Shown here: positions 11,036-19,818 of the stretch, piece after piece
How the letters are laid out: every line of letters starts with the position of its first letter
Numbering within the stretch: the first letter of the stretch is position 1
DNA from: Palaemon carinicauda
Lineage: Eukaryota; Arthropoda; Malacostraca; Decapoda; Palaemonidae
Reading direction: 5' to 3'
Length of the DNA: 64,000 nucleotides
NCBI RefSeq assembly: GCF_036898095.1
Contig: NC_090735.1
Coordinates: forward strand, 4,396,602-4,460,601
Made by a program: the position numbers and the translations under genes
Notes under the pieces: model-generated
Told to the model about the DNA's origin: nothing
What the model saw: only the letters and a program-made list of their open reading frames with translations
Databases searched by the model: none

Positions 11036-11934
11036 CTCAGATAGCTGACTTCCTTTTATACCTAAGGAAGGAAAGATCCCTTTCAGCTCCCACGATCAAG
11101 GGTTACAGAAGCATGTTGGCAGCAGTCTTCCGTCACAGAGGCTTAGATCTTTCCAACAACAAAGATCTACAGGACCTCCCTAAGTCTTTTGAGACCTCAA
11201 AGGAGCATCGGTTGGCCACACCAGGTTGGAACTTAGACGTGGTACTAAGATTCCTTATGTCAGCAAGGTTCGAACCACTTCAATCAGCCTCTTTTAAAGA
11301 TCTCACTTTGAAGACTCTTTTCCTCGTCTGCTTAGCTACAGCTAAAAGAGTCAGTGAGATACACGCCTTCAGCAGGAACATTGGATTTACATCTGAAACG
11401 GCTACATGTTCCTTACAGCTTGGTTTTTTAGCCAAAAACGAACTTCCTTCTCGTCCTTGGCCCAAATCGTTCGATATTCCAAGCCTTGCTAATTTGGTTG
11501 GAAATGAACAAGAAAGAGTACTATGCCCTGTAAGAGCTCTTAAGTACTATTTGAGACGTACTAAACCATTACGTGGACAGTCAGAAGCTTTATGGTGCGC
11601 CATTAAGAAACCTTCTTTACCTATGTCGAAGAATGCAGTTTCTTATTATATCAGACTTTTGATTCGAGAAGCTCATTCCCATCTGAATGAGGAGGACCAT
11701 GCTTTGCTGAAGGTAAGGACACATGAAGTTAGAGCTGTCGCAACTTCAGTGGCCTTCAAACAAAACAGATCTCTGCAGAGTGTAATGGATGCAACCTATT
11801 GGAGAAGCAAGTCAGTGTTCGCATCATTTTACCTTAAAGATGTCCAGTCTCTTTACGAGCACTGCTACACCCTGGGACCATTCGTAGCAGCGAGTGCAGT
11901 AGTGGGTGAGGGCTCAACCACTACATTCCCATAA
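10741..11934 (+). CDS. yr: D2 tyrosine recombinase
   Basis: A start at the in-frame ATG at 10741 gives 397 residues, the same length as D3 from the homologous ATG. The frame is, however, open far upstream (at least to 9445, and in fact back to the gag stop). N-terminal DNA-binding part: 'SRARGFSKEAARAIARARRT', 'YQSKWEVFRSW', 'IADFLLYLRKERSLSAPTI'. Catalytic part: Arg in 'ATAKRVSEIHAFS' (about 11342), His and Arg in 'THEVRAVATSVAF' (about 11722), Trp in 'ATYWRSKS', Tyr in 'FASFYLKDV' (about 11828). All core residues are present, so the protein may be active. The first ~300 nt overlap the end of pol in another frame. Confidence 0.88.
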   Translation: MVHRGTAMASRRSQNTSSKSGPSASAACKEGTPKPPRSSSDCLQTIERLSRARGFSKEAARAIARARRTSTLKVYQSKWEVFRSWCKSRSVSSTSTSVTQIADFLLYLRKERSLSAPTIKGYRSMLAAVFRHRGLDLSNNKDLQDLPKSFETSKEHRLATPGWNLDVVLRFLMSARFEPLQSASFKDLTLKTLFLVCLATAKRVSEIHAFSRNIGFTSETATCSLQLGFLAKNELPSRPWPKSFDIPSLANLVGNEQERVLCPVRALKYYLRRTKPLRGQSEALWCAIKKPSLPMSKNAVSYYIRLLIREAHSHLNEEDHALLKVRTHEVRAVATSVAFKQNRSLQSVMDATYWRSKSVFASFYLKDVQSLYEHCYTLGPFVAASAVVGEGSTTTFP

Positions 11935-12338
11935 TCCCATAACCTTTTTAATCTTTCTCTTGAAATGTTTTTTATTGTTGTTTTTTGGGTTGTCCGGAAG
12001 GCTAAGAAGCCTTTCGCATCCTGGTTGATTTGGCGGGTGGTCAAATTCTTTCTTGAGAAGCGCCTAGATTAGAGGTTTTGATGAGGTCCTTTAGTATGGG
12101 TTGCAACCCTTCATACTTCAGCTCCTAGGAGTCGCTCAGCATCCTATGAGGATCGCGAGGCTCAGTAAGGAAGACGTACTTAAAAAGGCAGAGTAATTGT
12201 TCAAGTCGACTTCCTTACCAGGTACTTATTAATTTTATGTTTGTTATTTTGAATAACTGCTAAAATGAAATACAAAATACTTAGCTCTTAATGTTAACAT
12301 ATATGCTGGTCTCTACCCACCCCCCTGGGTGTGAATCA

Positions 12339-12426
12339 GCTATATGATCACCGGGTAAGTTTAATATTGAAAAATGTTATTTTCATTAGTAAAATAAATT
12401 TTTGAATATACTTACCCGGTGATCAT
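12339..12426 (+). repeat. D2 internal complementary region
   Basis: Left half is the reverse complement of the left tip (from 6521). Right half, containing 'GTTATTTTCATTAGTAAAAT', is the reverse complement of the right tip (to 12673). In the DIRS1 replication model this block serves as template to rebuild both ends of a circular product. Confidence 0.9.
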
Positions 12427-12476
12427 AAATTAAAGGACCCACCCTTCCTCCCCAATAGAGACCCAGTGGACCGAGG

Positions 12477-12636
12477 AGAAAATTGGTTCTGTGTTGACAT
12501 GGAGTACTTGAGTACCTGCTCGACAGATGGCGCTGTTGATGTACACCCCCACCTGTATAGCGATCGCTGGCGTATTTTGTCCTTAGGTTTTTTCTGTCAG
12601 GCAGCAGAGCTGACAGCTATATGATCACCGGGTAAG
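12477..12636 (-). repeat. D2 right inverted terminal repeat
   Basis: Inverted copy of 6534-6693. The 50 bases before it ('CCCAATAGAGACCCAGTGG' region) are shared with D3 but not with the left arm, so the repeat stops there. Confidence 0.88.
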
Positions 12637-12673
12637 TATATTCAAAAATTTATTTTACTAATGAAAATAACAT

Positions 12674-14900
12674 GTTTCAAAGTTTTTATAAATGTACATG
12701 AAGGTTACATAAACAAATCAGTTTTAATATTGAAATTCAACATTTCTATAACTTAGATCTTTTGTATATGAAACATATTACTAACTCACATTAGTCAATT
12801 TGAAAAAAAAAGAATAATAGAAGATATAATAATTCACTAATTGATACTGTATTGAGAAGTCTTAAGTTAACTTATATTCTAAATATTTCTCCTTGAAATA
12901 CTCCTTTAAATTTCCAGATAATTTTGGCCCTACCAATAGATACCCTAATAAGGGATTTTGACGAAGGGAAAATCTATTTCTGGGCGAGGGACCTGTGTTG
13001 CCCAGTGAAGTGCTCCTTATAGCACCATTTCTAAGGTATAAATAATGCTAAATATACCAGAGAAAAAAGTTGCATGGAATGCCAGGCATATACCCAGCTC
13101 GCTCACCCTTATAGGGTGTCGGTGTAGTAAGTTTCCATCTGAGAACACTTTCAAAAAACCCCATGAATCAGATCTGTTTTGTTGGAATCAAATTTTGTTT
13201 ATATAAAATCTAAATTATTCATTTAGATCACTTTTTAAAATATATTTATGAATTGAATTCATTGAATGCATATATGCTTGTTTCTATTGGTTTTCATGAA
13301 AAAATAGACTTGAAAAGTGAAATAGTTTTTTTTGCTATAATCTCATCTAATAGCAGTTTTTATATGTTACTGTATTATATATTTCAGTTTCCCAATTAAA
13401 ATCATCTTAATTGTCATAAATTGTAAGTGGAGTAATTCATGAAACATTTTTTTCAGGATACATTTGGCCGTTTGCTTGAGATTAACAAATGACCGATGGC
13501 AGATATAATGGTGATGTCCATTAATCACAAGAAAACTTCTGCTCTACAGTGCAAGTAGAATTTTTCTACAGTGCAAGAGGAATTTAAGATCTGTGACATC
13601 ATAAAAAAAAATACAGTACATGCCATGGTTTTAGGTGTGAGGAGATTTGATAAGTCAAAATTCTTGTGTAGATCTGTTCACAGGGAGACACTTAAGTATC
13701 TTGATATTTCCTTATTAATATCTTAAAGTTAGCTGTTAGAATTCAACTGCAAAACTAATATTTCTCTCTTAAATCCTAAAATCTGTTGCTGTCTATGCCA
13801 TATAGTTTTCTTTTTATATCATGCTAAGTAACTTTTAACTATTGTAAATACTACTGTCAGTTTTTAATTTGAAAATTTCAACAAAGAACAAAGCGTAAAA
13901 TTAAGTTATACATTATTTGCAACTTGAACTATCACTGAATCACCACTTCATTAACTTTGATCACCATCTCAGACTTTTGCTATCTTTTGCCTTACTAGAT
14001 TTACTAGAAGCCTTAATATTAAGTTTCACTCTCTCTAATGTATTGTCATCAATTGAAAAATTTACTTATAATATTTATTTTATTTATATGAGGGATAAGA
14101 ATGTTAGTAATGTCTTGTTTTATCAAGACTATACAACAAGGTTACATGCTTTTCAGTTGCGTTACATTTAATTCTAATTTGACTAGATCACAGTGTTTGT
14201 ATGTTTGCGATTCTTCTAAGCACATTTGGGATGATGTTTTTATCCTACTTGAGTTTGTACATCTGGAGAATTGATAGCTTTAATTTCCTGATTACACTGT
14301 AGTGGGATTCTTGTCAGTGTCTTCTTCAAGGTGGGAGTCTCCAACTGTTAGATCATAATTCTTCCCTTCTGTTAATTGACTGGTCTGTACATATTGGGGT
14401 AAATTATGATAAGTAATTGTTAGGAACTGATTACAAATGAAGGTCTGCCCAGAAAGTTTTTCTCTCGGATAATCTGTGGTTGGATACTTTAACAAAAGTC
14501 TTCTAAAGTCTCTCTTCATGGATCTAGTCAAAGGCTGATGTTTTATCATTGGTAGTTGATGGTTTTGATGTGTTGGAAATGCTAGCAGTTTTAAGGAGTT
14601 AAGGCGTTCTACAAAATTCAAAGGTTACTTAGCTTGACATTTTATTCCTAGTCTACTCATGAAGCATGATGATATAGTCTAAGATTTGTTTCTCTTTTCA
14701 TGGTAGGTTTACTGCGTTTTTTATTATATTGAAAATACGGATCTCATTCGTAGATGTAATGATGATTTCACAGCTTAATTTACTCTAGATGTCAGGTTTT
14801 TTTAAGGTTTCCTGTTTGTCTCCTTTTCAAGAAATAGTTAAACTAATTTTGCTCCAATGGTTACTGAAGGAAAGTATTGAAACAGAATTTGAATTTAGAA
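12674..14900. other. AT-rich spacer between D2 and D3
   Basis: No gene recognised. Short open frames at 13917-14171 (+) and 14292-14621 (-) have low-complexity composition and no motif. The only structured part is a repeat fragment at 12945-13140. Confidence 0.6.
12945..13140. repeat. DIRS-like terminal fragment
   Basis: Contains 'GGATTTTGACGAAGGGAAAA' then 'TCTATTTCTGGGCGAGGGAC', which parallels the D4 complementary region at 58825-58885 ('GGATTTTGAGCGAAGCGAAA' then 'TCTATTTTTGGGTGAGATAG'). No coding part is attached, so it is best read as a solo end of a third, related DIRS family. Confidence 0.45.
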
Positions 14901-14915
14901 TTTTTCAATATTAAA

Positions 14916-15075
14916 CTTAGCCGGTGATCATATAAGCTGTCAGCTCTGCTGCCCGACAGAAAAACCTAAGGACAAAATACGCCAGCGATCGCTATACAGG
15001 TGGGGGTGTACATCAACAGCGCCATCTGTCGAGCAGGTACTCAAGTACTCCATGTAAACACAGAACCAATTTTCT
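14916..15075 (+). repeat. D3 left inverted terminal repeat
   Basis: Inverted copy of 23326-23484. It carries the private variants AGCCGG (for ACCCGG in D2) and 'TATAAGC' (for 'TATAGC'). Confidence 0.88.
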
Positions 15076-15108
15076 CTCTGTCGTGCCACTGGCAAGACCT
15101 ACTAAATA

Positions 15109-15131
15109 CAGGGGGTCCTCGGGTTACGACG
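15109..15131 (+). repeat. Tigger-like left terminal inverted repeat
   Basis: Pairs with 17194-17216, with two mismatches near the tip (GG versus TA at bases 4-5). Confidence 0.85.
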
Positions 15132-15274
15132 CTGATCCGTTCTTAAGACGCGGTGTAACCCGAATTTCCGTGTAAGTCGGAACACCATAAATATACGTAC
15201 TGTACTGTACTGTAAAGTATTACTGTATACTGTACTATAATAAAATGTATCAAATGACATAAAAACAATATTAG

Positions 15275-15695
15275 AAAAAGAGAAAACAATTCCTTACCAC
15301 ATAAATTAAAGTAAATATCAATAAAAAAAGAAAACAATTCCTTACCACATGAATTAAAGTAAATATCAATAAAAAAAGAAAACAATTCCTTACCACATGA
15401 ATTAAAGTAAATATCAATAAAAAAAAAGAAAACAATTCCTTACCACATGAATTAAAGTAAATATCAATAAAAAAAGAAAACAATTCCTTACCACATGAAT
15501 TAAAGTAAATATCAATAAAAAAAAAGAAAACAATTCCTTACCACATGAATTAAAGTAAATATCAATGAAAAAAGAAAACAATTCCTTACCACATGAATTA
15601 AAGTAAATATCAATAAAAAAAAAGAAAACAATTCCTTACCACATGAATTAAAGTAAATATCAATAAAAAAAAAAAGAGAACAATTCCTTACCTTA
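15275..15695. repeat. Tandem array of ~48-50-bp units inside the Tigger-like element
   Basis: The block 'TCCTTACCACATGAATTAAA' recurs at about 15291, 15339, 15387, 15437, 15485, 15535, 15583 and 15633, with a partial copy near 15688. Units differ mainly in the length of an A-run. On the minus strand each unit shows 'GTGGTAAGGAATTG', resembling a 5' splice site downstream of the transposase stop. Minus-strand open frames across it are artefacts of the repeat. Confidence 0.9.
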
Positions 15696-15751
15696 TTCCT
15701 ATGGTTGGCTTGCACACTGGAAGGGATGTTGCAAGGGACGGAGAGACTGGT

Positions 15752-16921
15752 TTATTGTGGAGAGGAAGGTGCAGAAGATGCTGGAGAAACTGGGGCAGGT
15801 GAATCAGGATTCTCTGGAAGTGAGACAGAAGATGCTGGAGAAGCTGGGGCAGGCGAGTCTGGAGGTGAAGAGCCTACAAGAGGTGGTGGAGAAGCTGGAG
15901 AAGCAGAGGCAGCTGAGGTTGATGGCAGAGGCTCTGTAGCAATAGAGGCAGCTGAGGTTGATGGTAGAGGCTCTGTTGCAGGCAAATCTGGAGTAGTAGA
16001 GGCAGCTGATGTAGAGGGTGCAGTTCTCTCTACTTTCTTAAAATACCGCTCCAGGTTAGACTGGACAGAGAGGATCCTCTTCTCATCCAAAATCTCCTTA
16101 TAACACTGCAGTAAGTCCATGACACCTCTGGAAACCCTGGTGAACCTGTCCATGTTGGGATCTTGAGCCTCGAAAGTTGCCAATGCTTGTTGTATCTCGG
16201 CAAAACCTTTTGACAAGCCCTGCCTTGTGAAAGCCTTAGGGTCTGGGGTGGGGGCTTCTTCCTCTTCCTCTATGATCTGCTTCTCCAGTTGTATCAAGTC
16301 CCCAGCAGATAACTCCTCTCCATGAGATTCTAGCAGCTCCGTAACATCATCAACCTCCATCTCCAAATCGGTTTCCTTACTCAGGGCAACAATGTTCTTG
16401 ATAACATGGTCAACTGTGTCCTCAAACCCATGAAAATCATTAACAAATTGAGGACATAGATTATGGTAATTGGCCCGAGCCTTAAATCGCATAAACCAAC
16501 CCCTACTAGCCGAAAACTCTTCACTTTCACTTTCTCCCCCCCTTTCTTTTTTCAACGCTTCAAACAACCTTTTAGCCTTCTCTTGAATAACCATTAAGCT
16601 CACTGGAATACGCCGTTGATTTTGATCTTCCAACCAAAGCACTAATAACCTTTCCATTTCGATAATTAAACCACTACGCTGTTTCGTTATCACTGTTGCT
16701 TTCATTGGAGCAGATCCTTTTACGTGTTCAACAATGCACTCCTTATCTTTAAGGATAGTAGCCACGGTCGAACGGCTAAGGCCAAGCGATCGGCCAATGT
16801 TCGTTGGCGTTTCACCGTTTTTAGACCGCTTAATAATGTCTAATTTCACTTCCATGGTGATGGCCTTCCTTTTCTTCGATGCACTACCATCAGAAGAATC
16901 TGCCTTGCGCTTTGGAGCCAT
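15752..16921 (-). CDS. Tigger-like transposase derivative lacking the DDE domain, 389 aa
   Basis: I chose the Met at 16921 ('MAPKRKADSSDG', the usual N-terminus style of Tigger/CENP-B proteins) over an in-frame Met 19 codons upstream. Residues ~23-60 form a psq-type helix-turn-helix ('KNGETPTNIGRSLGLSRSTV'). Residues ~80-150 match a CENP-B/Tc5-type DNA-binding domain ending 'ASRGWFMRFKARANYHN'. The usual ~250-residue DDE catalytic domain should follow, but the chain passes directly to the C-terminal Tigger region ('FHGFEDTVDHVI', 'DDVTELLESHGEELS') and then a Ser/Pro/Ala-rich tail with imperfect repeats. The frame is kept across this gap. It should bind DNA but cannot catalyse transposition. 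Could be a domesticated-like or repressor form; equally a chance in-frame deletion. Confidence 0.85.
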   Translation of the reverse strand: MAPKRKADSSDGSASKKRKAITMEVKLDIIKRSKNGETPTNIGRSLGLSRSTVATILKDKECIVEHVKGSAPMKATVITKQRSGLIIEMERLLVLWLEDQNQRRIPVSLMVIQEKAKRLFEALKKERGGESESEEFSASRGWFMRFKARANYHNLCPQFVNDFHGFEDTVDHVIKNIVALSKETDLEMEVDDVTELLESHGEELSAGDLIQLEKQIIEEEEEAPTPDPKAFTRQGLSKGFAEIQQALATFEAQDPNMDRFTRVSRGVMDLLQCYKEILDEKRILSVQSNLERYFKKVERTAPSTSAASTTPDLPATEPLPSTSAASIATEPLPSTSAASASPASPPPLVGSSPPDSPAPASPASSVSLPENPDSPAPVSPASSAPSSPQ

Positions 16922-17391
16922 AATGAAGGGCAAAAAGTTCAAAAAAACGATCAAACACGTGAGAGAAAGAACAGGCAATCACAACCAAAAATGGCGTATG
17001 AGTGGAACTGAGCGACGCCGTCTTCCTCGCCCACAACCACCGCAAAGCGTATTCATCCACCGCGCGCTAGAAACTAGTTCGCAATTGTTTACGTCGCTTA
17101 CGACGCTAACGGTGTAAGACGGAACGACGCTTAATATTATTTTTATATTTTTATGGGGCGCGTTCGTAACGGCGAAACCGCGTAAGTCGGGACCGTCGTA
17201 ACCCGAGGACCTACTGTACGCTGTTGCTTACTGGATTGATTTTCACAGATTTTGGTGAAGTACTCATTTCTAGTTATTAGCTTTCGCTTTGCAGAGGTTA
17301 TCTTCAATACTTCCTTGCATTCTTTGATTGAATTTTGGATTATTTGTTGACGACTTGGATAGATTTTGAATTCCCCTTTGACTAATTCAAG

Positions 17392-19818
17392 ATGGCTGAC
17401 CCTTCTCAAGTCCCTAAATACAGGAAGTGTAGTGCTAGGGACTGTTCAAGGCGTCTTCCAAAGGCCTCTATCGATCCGCACACCATTTGTTCCAATTGTC
17501 GGGGTAAAACCTGTCAATTGGAAGATCGATGTGAGGAATGCGTTGGGCTTTCGGAATTCGATTTTCTCGAATTCCTGAAATATTCACGTAGGCTAGAGAG
17601 AGATAGAGTCAGGAGGAGTTCATCTCGCTCAGTTGATTTTTCCTCTCCCCATGTCCCACAACCTATTCCTTCCCCTGTAGTGGTTGCTCCTGATCCCCCT
17701 TCTAGCACTCAACAACCTTCGATGGCAGATATGATGCGTGCCATCCAGGCTCTGGGTGAGAGAGTCGAGTCATTGGCGAGTGACCGTAACCAACTCATGG
17801 CAGACGTCAGGGAGTTGAAGGGTAAGAGTGCAGTGGGTAGTGACCTAGTGAGTGGAAGTGTTGTGAAAAGTGTTAGTGTTGCGCTTGAGGGTGCGTCTGT
17901 TCGTGCCTGTCGTCCTCCCAGTCCGGGACCTCTTGCAAGCTCCCAAGCCCAGGGGAGAAGCAATGTCGTACGACCAAAGGGTTCGACAGGCTTTAATCAG
18001 CGGACAGACGTTCCCTCCGTGGTTTCGGACGTATCTTGCCAAGATCGCCCCACCCACAAGAAGACGAGAGAGCCCATTTATTCCTCGTCTGCGGAAGATG
18101 TTTCTCGGAAGAAACAATGGACCAAGGTCTCACGACCTCTCAAACGCAAGGTCCCTTCCGCGCAAGTCCAACGGCCCAGTTGTAGCCACTGGGTCAGTTC
18201 GGACTCGCTGCAGTCTTCCGATGACTGCACACCTCCTAAGAGAGGCAAAGCGGTACCGCAACAGGCAGTAACACCGTCTGTTGCCGCACCTGCTACTGTA
18301 GACCCTAAGTGGGCTTTGCTGCAGACCATGCAGACACAGTTGTCATCTTTAATGCAGGACTTTCGTGCGGAGAAGGTTGACGCTGCACCCGTTAGCCTAC
18401 AACCTTCCACGGTTGTGCGTCCAATTGACGCTGAGGCTACCTTCTCCCGCACTCCAGCTGTGAGAGTCCCGCCACCCATGCGCACTGTACCCTGCCAGCC
18501 GCATGTTGACGTTCGCCGACGCACGGAACCCACCGTTGACGTTCGCGAGTTACAACAACAACCACCTAAGTTGTTTTGTTTTGACGCGGTGCGTCAACCT
18601 CCGCAACCCACTGTGGTTACCCCTACTCGCCCACAGCAGACTAGACAGTCGGGAGTAGACGCTTTGCGCCCCCGCGCAGCTATGGTTGTTGCCTGCTCAC
18701 AGACTGACCAACAGTTCCATGACGTTGCGTCCAGTGCAGTCACGCATGCACCCGTGCTGCCGGACTCAGCCGACCAGCCAATGCCTACTCCTTTGCCGCT
18801 TCCTCTTCAGCATTCAGACGATGGACTCTCTGATGATGACGACGCTGCACACCTTGACGACCCGCACACGGACATCGACGAACCCAAGACCACGCCTCCC
18901 TCCTTGGACTTTAGAAAAGTACTTGCACTGTTCAAGGATATGTATCCCGACCAGTTTGTTTCTGCGGCCCCACGCTCACCTCCATCTGAGTTCGCTTTAG
19001 GCACGCAGTCATCCGCGCCTGCCTTTACGAAGCTCGTCCTCGCCCGCTCGTCCAAGAGAGCTTTAAGGGTGTTGGGAGATTGGATGCAGTCCAAAAAGCA
19101 CCTTGGGAAGACAGCATTCTTGTTTCCCCCTGCGAAACTCGCTTCCAGATCGAGCGTCTGGTATGCCACGGGAGAAGTTCTCGGCTTGGGAGTTCCTGCC
19201 TCTGCCCAGGGCGACTTCTCAAGTCTAGTAGACTCTCCCCGCAGGCTGGCCATGAGACGCTCCAAGATTTGTTGGACTCCTTCAGATTTAGATCATCTGA
19301 TGAAAGGAGTGTTCAGAGCGTTCGAAGTGTTTAACTTTTTGGATTGGTGTTTGGGAGCGTTGAGCAGGAAGACCTCCCCTTCTGACAAGGAAACTTCCAT
19401 GCTCATTATGTCCTGCATGGACAAGGCCATACGGGACGGTTCCAGTGAGCTTGCGGCTTCGTTCGTTTCCGGGGTCCTCAAGAAACGAGAAAACCTTTGC
19501 TCCTTCTTGTCAGCTGGAGTTACTCAATGTCAGAGGTCGGAGCTTATGTTTGCCCCTCTCTCGAAGTGCCTTTTCCCAGAGGAGTTGATCAAGGAGATTG
19601 CTGCCTCCTTGATTCAAAAAGACACGCATGACCTAGTTGCGTCATCTGCACGCAAAGCCACCCCTTTGCCTTCCGTGTCTAGACCCAGGATGGATACTCC
19701 AGCGTCAAGATTTATTCCGCCCTTTCGTGGCAGAGCCTCCAGCAGAGGAGGTGCTCGTGCCGAAGGGAAACGTGGGAGCAAGAAGAAAGGTACCAAGTTC
19801 TTTAGAGGCAGAGTCTGA
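17392..19818 (+). CDS. gag: D3 Gag-like protein, 808 aa
   Basis: Close homologue of D2 Gag with the same start context and the same N-terminal Cys cluster (Cys 13, 18, 33, 36, 41, 47, 50), coiled-coil segment, Ser/Pro/Val-rich middle, acidic 'SDDDDAAHLDD' stretch, conserved helical C-terminal third, and basic Arg/Gly/Lys tail. Small length differences from D2 lie in the disordered middle (for example near residues 115 and 385). It ends in TGA followed by CTG. The same frame is open from 19819 through to the YR stop at 22776. Overlaps pol by about 180 nt, implying +1 frameshifting, re-initiation or splicing for pol expression; I see no decisive signal. Confidence 0.83.
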   Translation: MADPSQVPKYRKCSARDCSRRLPKASIDPHTICSNCRGKTCQLEDRCEECVGLSEFDFLEFLKYSRRLERDRVRRSSSRSVDFSSPHVPQPIPSPVVVAPDPPSSTQQPSMADMMRAIQALGERVESLASDRNQLMADVRELKGKSAVGSDLVSGSVVKSVSVALEGASVRACRPPSPGPLASSQAQGRSNVVRPKGSTGFNQRTDVPSVVSDVSCQDRPTHKKTREPIYSSSAEDVSRKKQWTKVSRPLKRKVPSAQVQRPSCSHWVSSDSLQSSDDCTPPKRGKAVPQQAVTPSVAAPATVDPKWALLQTMQTQLSSLMQDFRAEKVDAAPVSLQPSTVVRPIDAEATFSRTPAVRVPPPMRTVPCQPHVDVRRRTEPTVDVRELQQQPPKLFCFDAVRQPPQPTVVTPTRPQQTRQSGVDALRPRAAMVVACSQTDQQFHDVASSAVTHAPVLPDSADQPMPTPLPLPLQHSDDGLSDDDDAAHLDDPHTDIDEPKTTPPSLDFRKVLALFKDMYPDQFVSAAPRSPPSEFALGTQSSAPAFTKLVLARSSKRALRVLGDWMQSKKHLGKTAFLFPPAKLASRSSVWYATGEVLGLGVPASAQGDFSSLVDSPRRLAMRRSKICWTPSDLDHLMKGVFRAFEVFNFLDWCLGALSRKTSPSDKETSMLIMSCMDKAIRDGSSELAASFVSGVLKKRENLCSFLSAGVTQCQRSELMFAPLSKCLFPEELIKEIAASLIQKDTHDLVASSARKATPLPSVSRPRMDTPASRFIPPFRGRASSRGGARAEGKRGSKKKGTKFFRGRV

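Larger units (their letters stand above)
6521..12673 (+). mobile_element. D2: full-length DIRS element with defective pol
   Basis: Bounded by ~160-bp inverted terminal repeats (6534-6693 and 12477-12636) with unique outer tips that are both restated in the internal complementary region at 12339-12426. Coding order is gag, pol in the +1 frame, then YR in the gag frame. It is very similar to D3 along its length, but lacks 345 bp of the RT and has a premature stop in pol. It could only move with proteins from a relative. No target-site duplication is evident, as expected of YR-mediated insertion. Confidence 0.92.
15109..17216 (-). mobile_element. Tigger/pogo-like DNA transposon inserted in the D3 leader
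   Basis: Left end 'CAGGGGGTCCTCGGGTTACG' and right end, as reverse complement, 'CAGTAGGTCCTCGGGTTACG' are near-perfect terminal inverted repeats of ~23 bp. TA lies on both sides (15107-15108 and 17217-17218). The same leader in D2 reads straight through ('CTACTAAATACGCTGTTG'), giving the empty site. The CAG...CTG ends, TA duplication and the encoded CENP-B-type protein fit the Tigger branch of the Tc1/mariner superfamily. The gene lies on the minus strand and lacks the catalytic domain, so this is a non-autonomous derivative. Confidence 0.9.

Noticed and set aside
15143..15715. Minus-strand open frames with repeated hydrophobic blocks
   Set aside because: Produced by the 48-50-bp tandem array. 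They shift frame between units and are downstream of the transposase stop.
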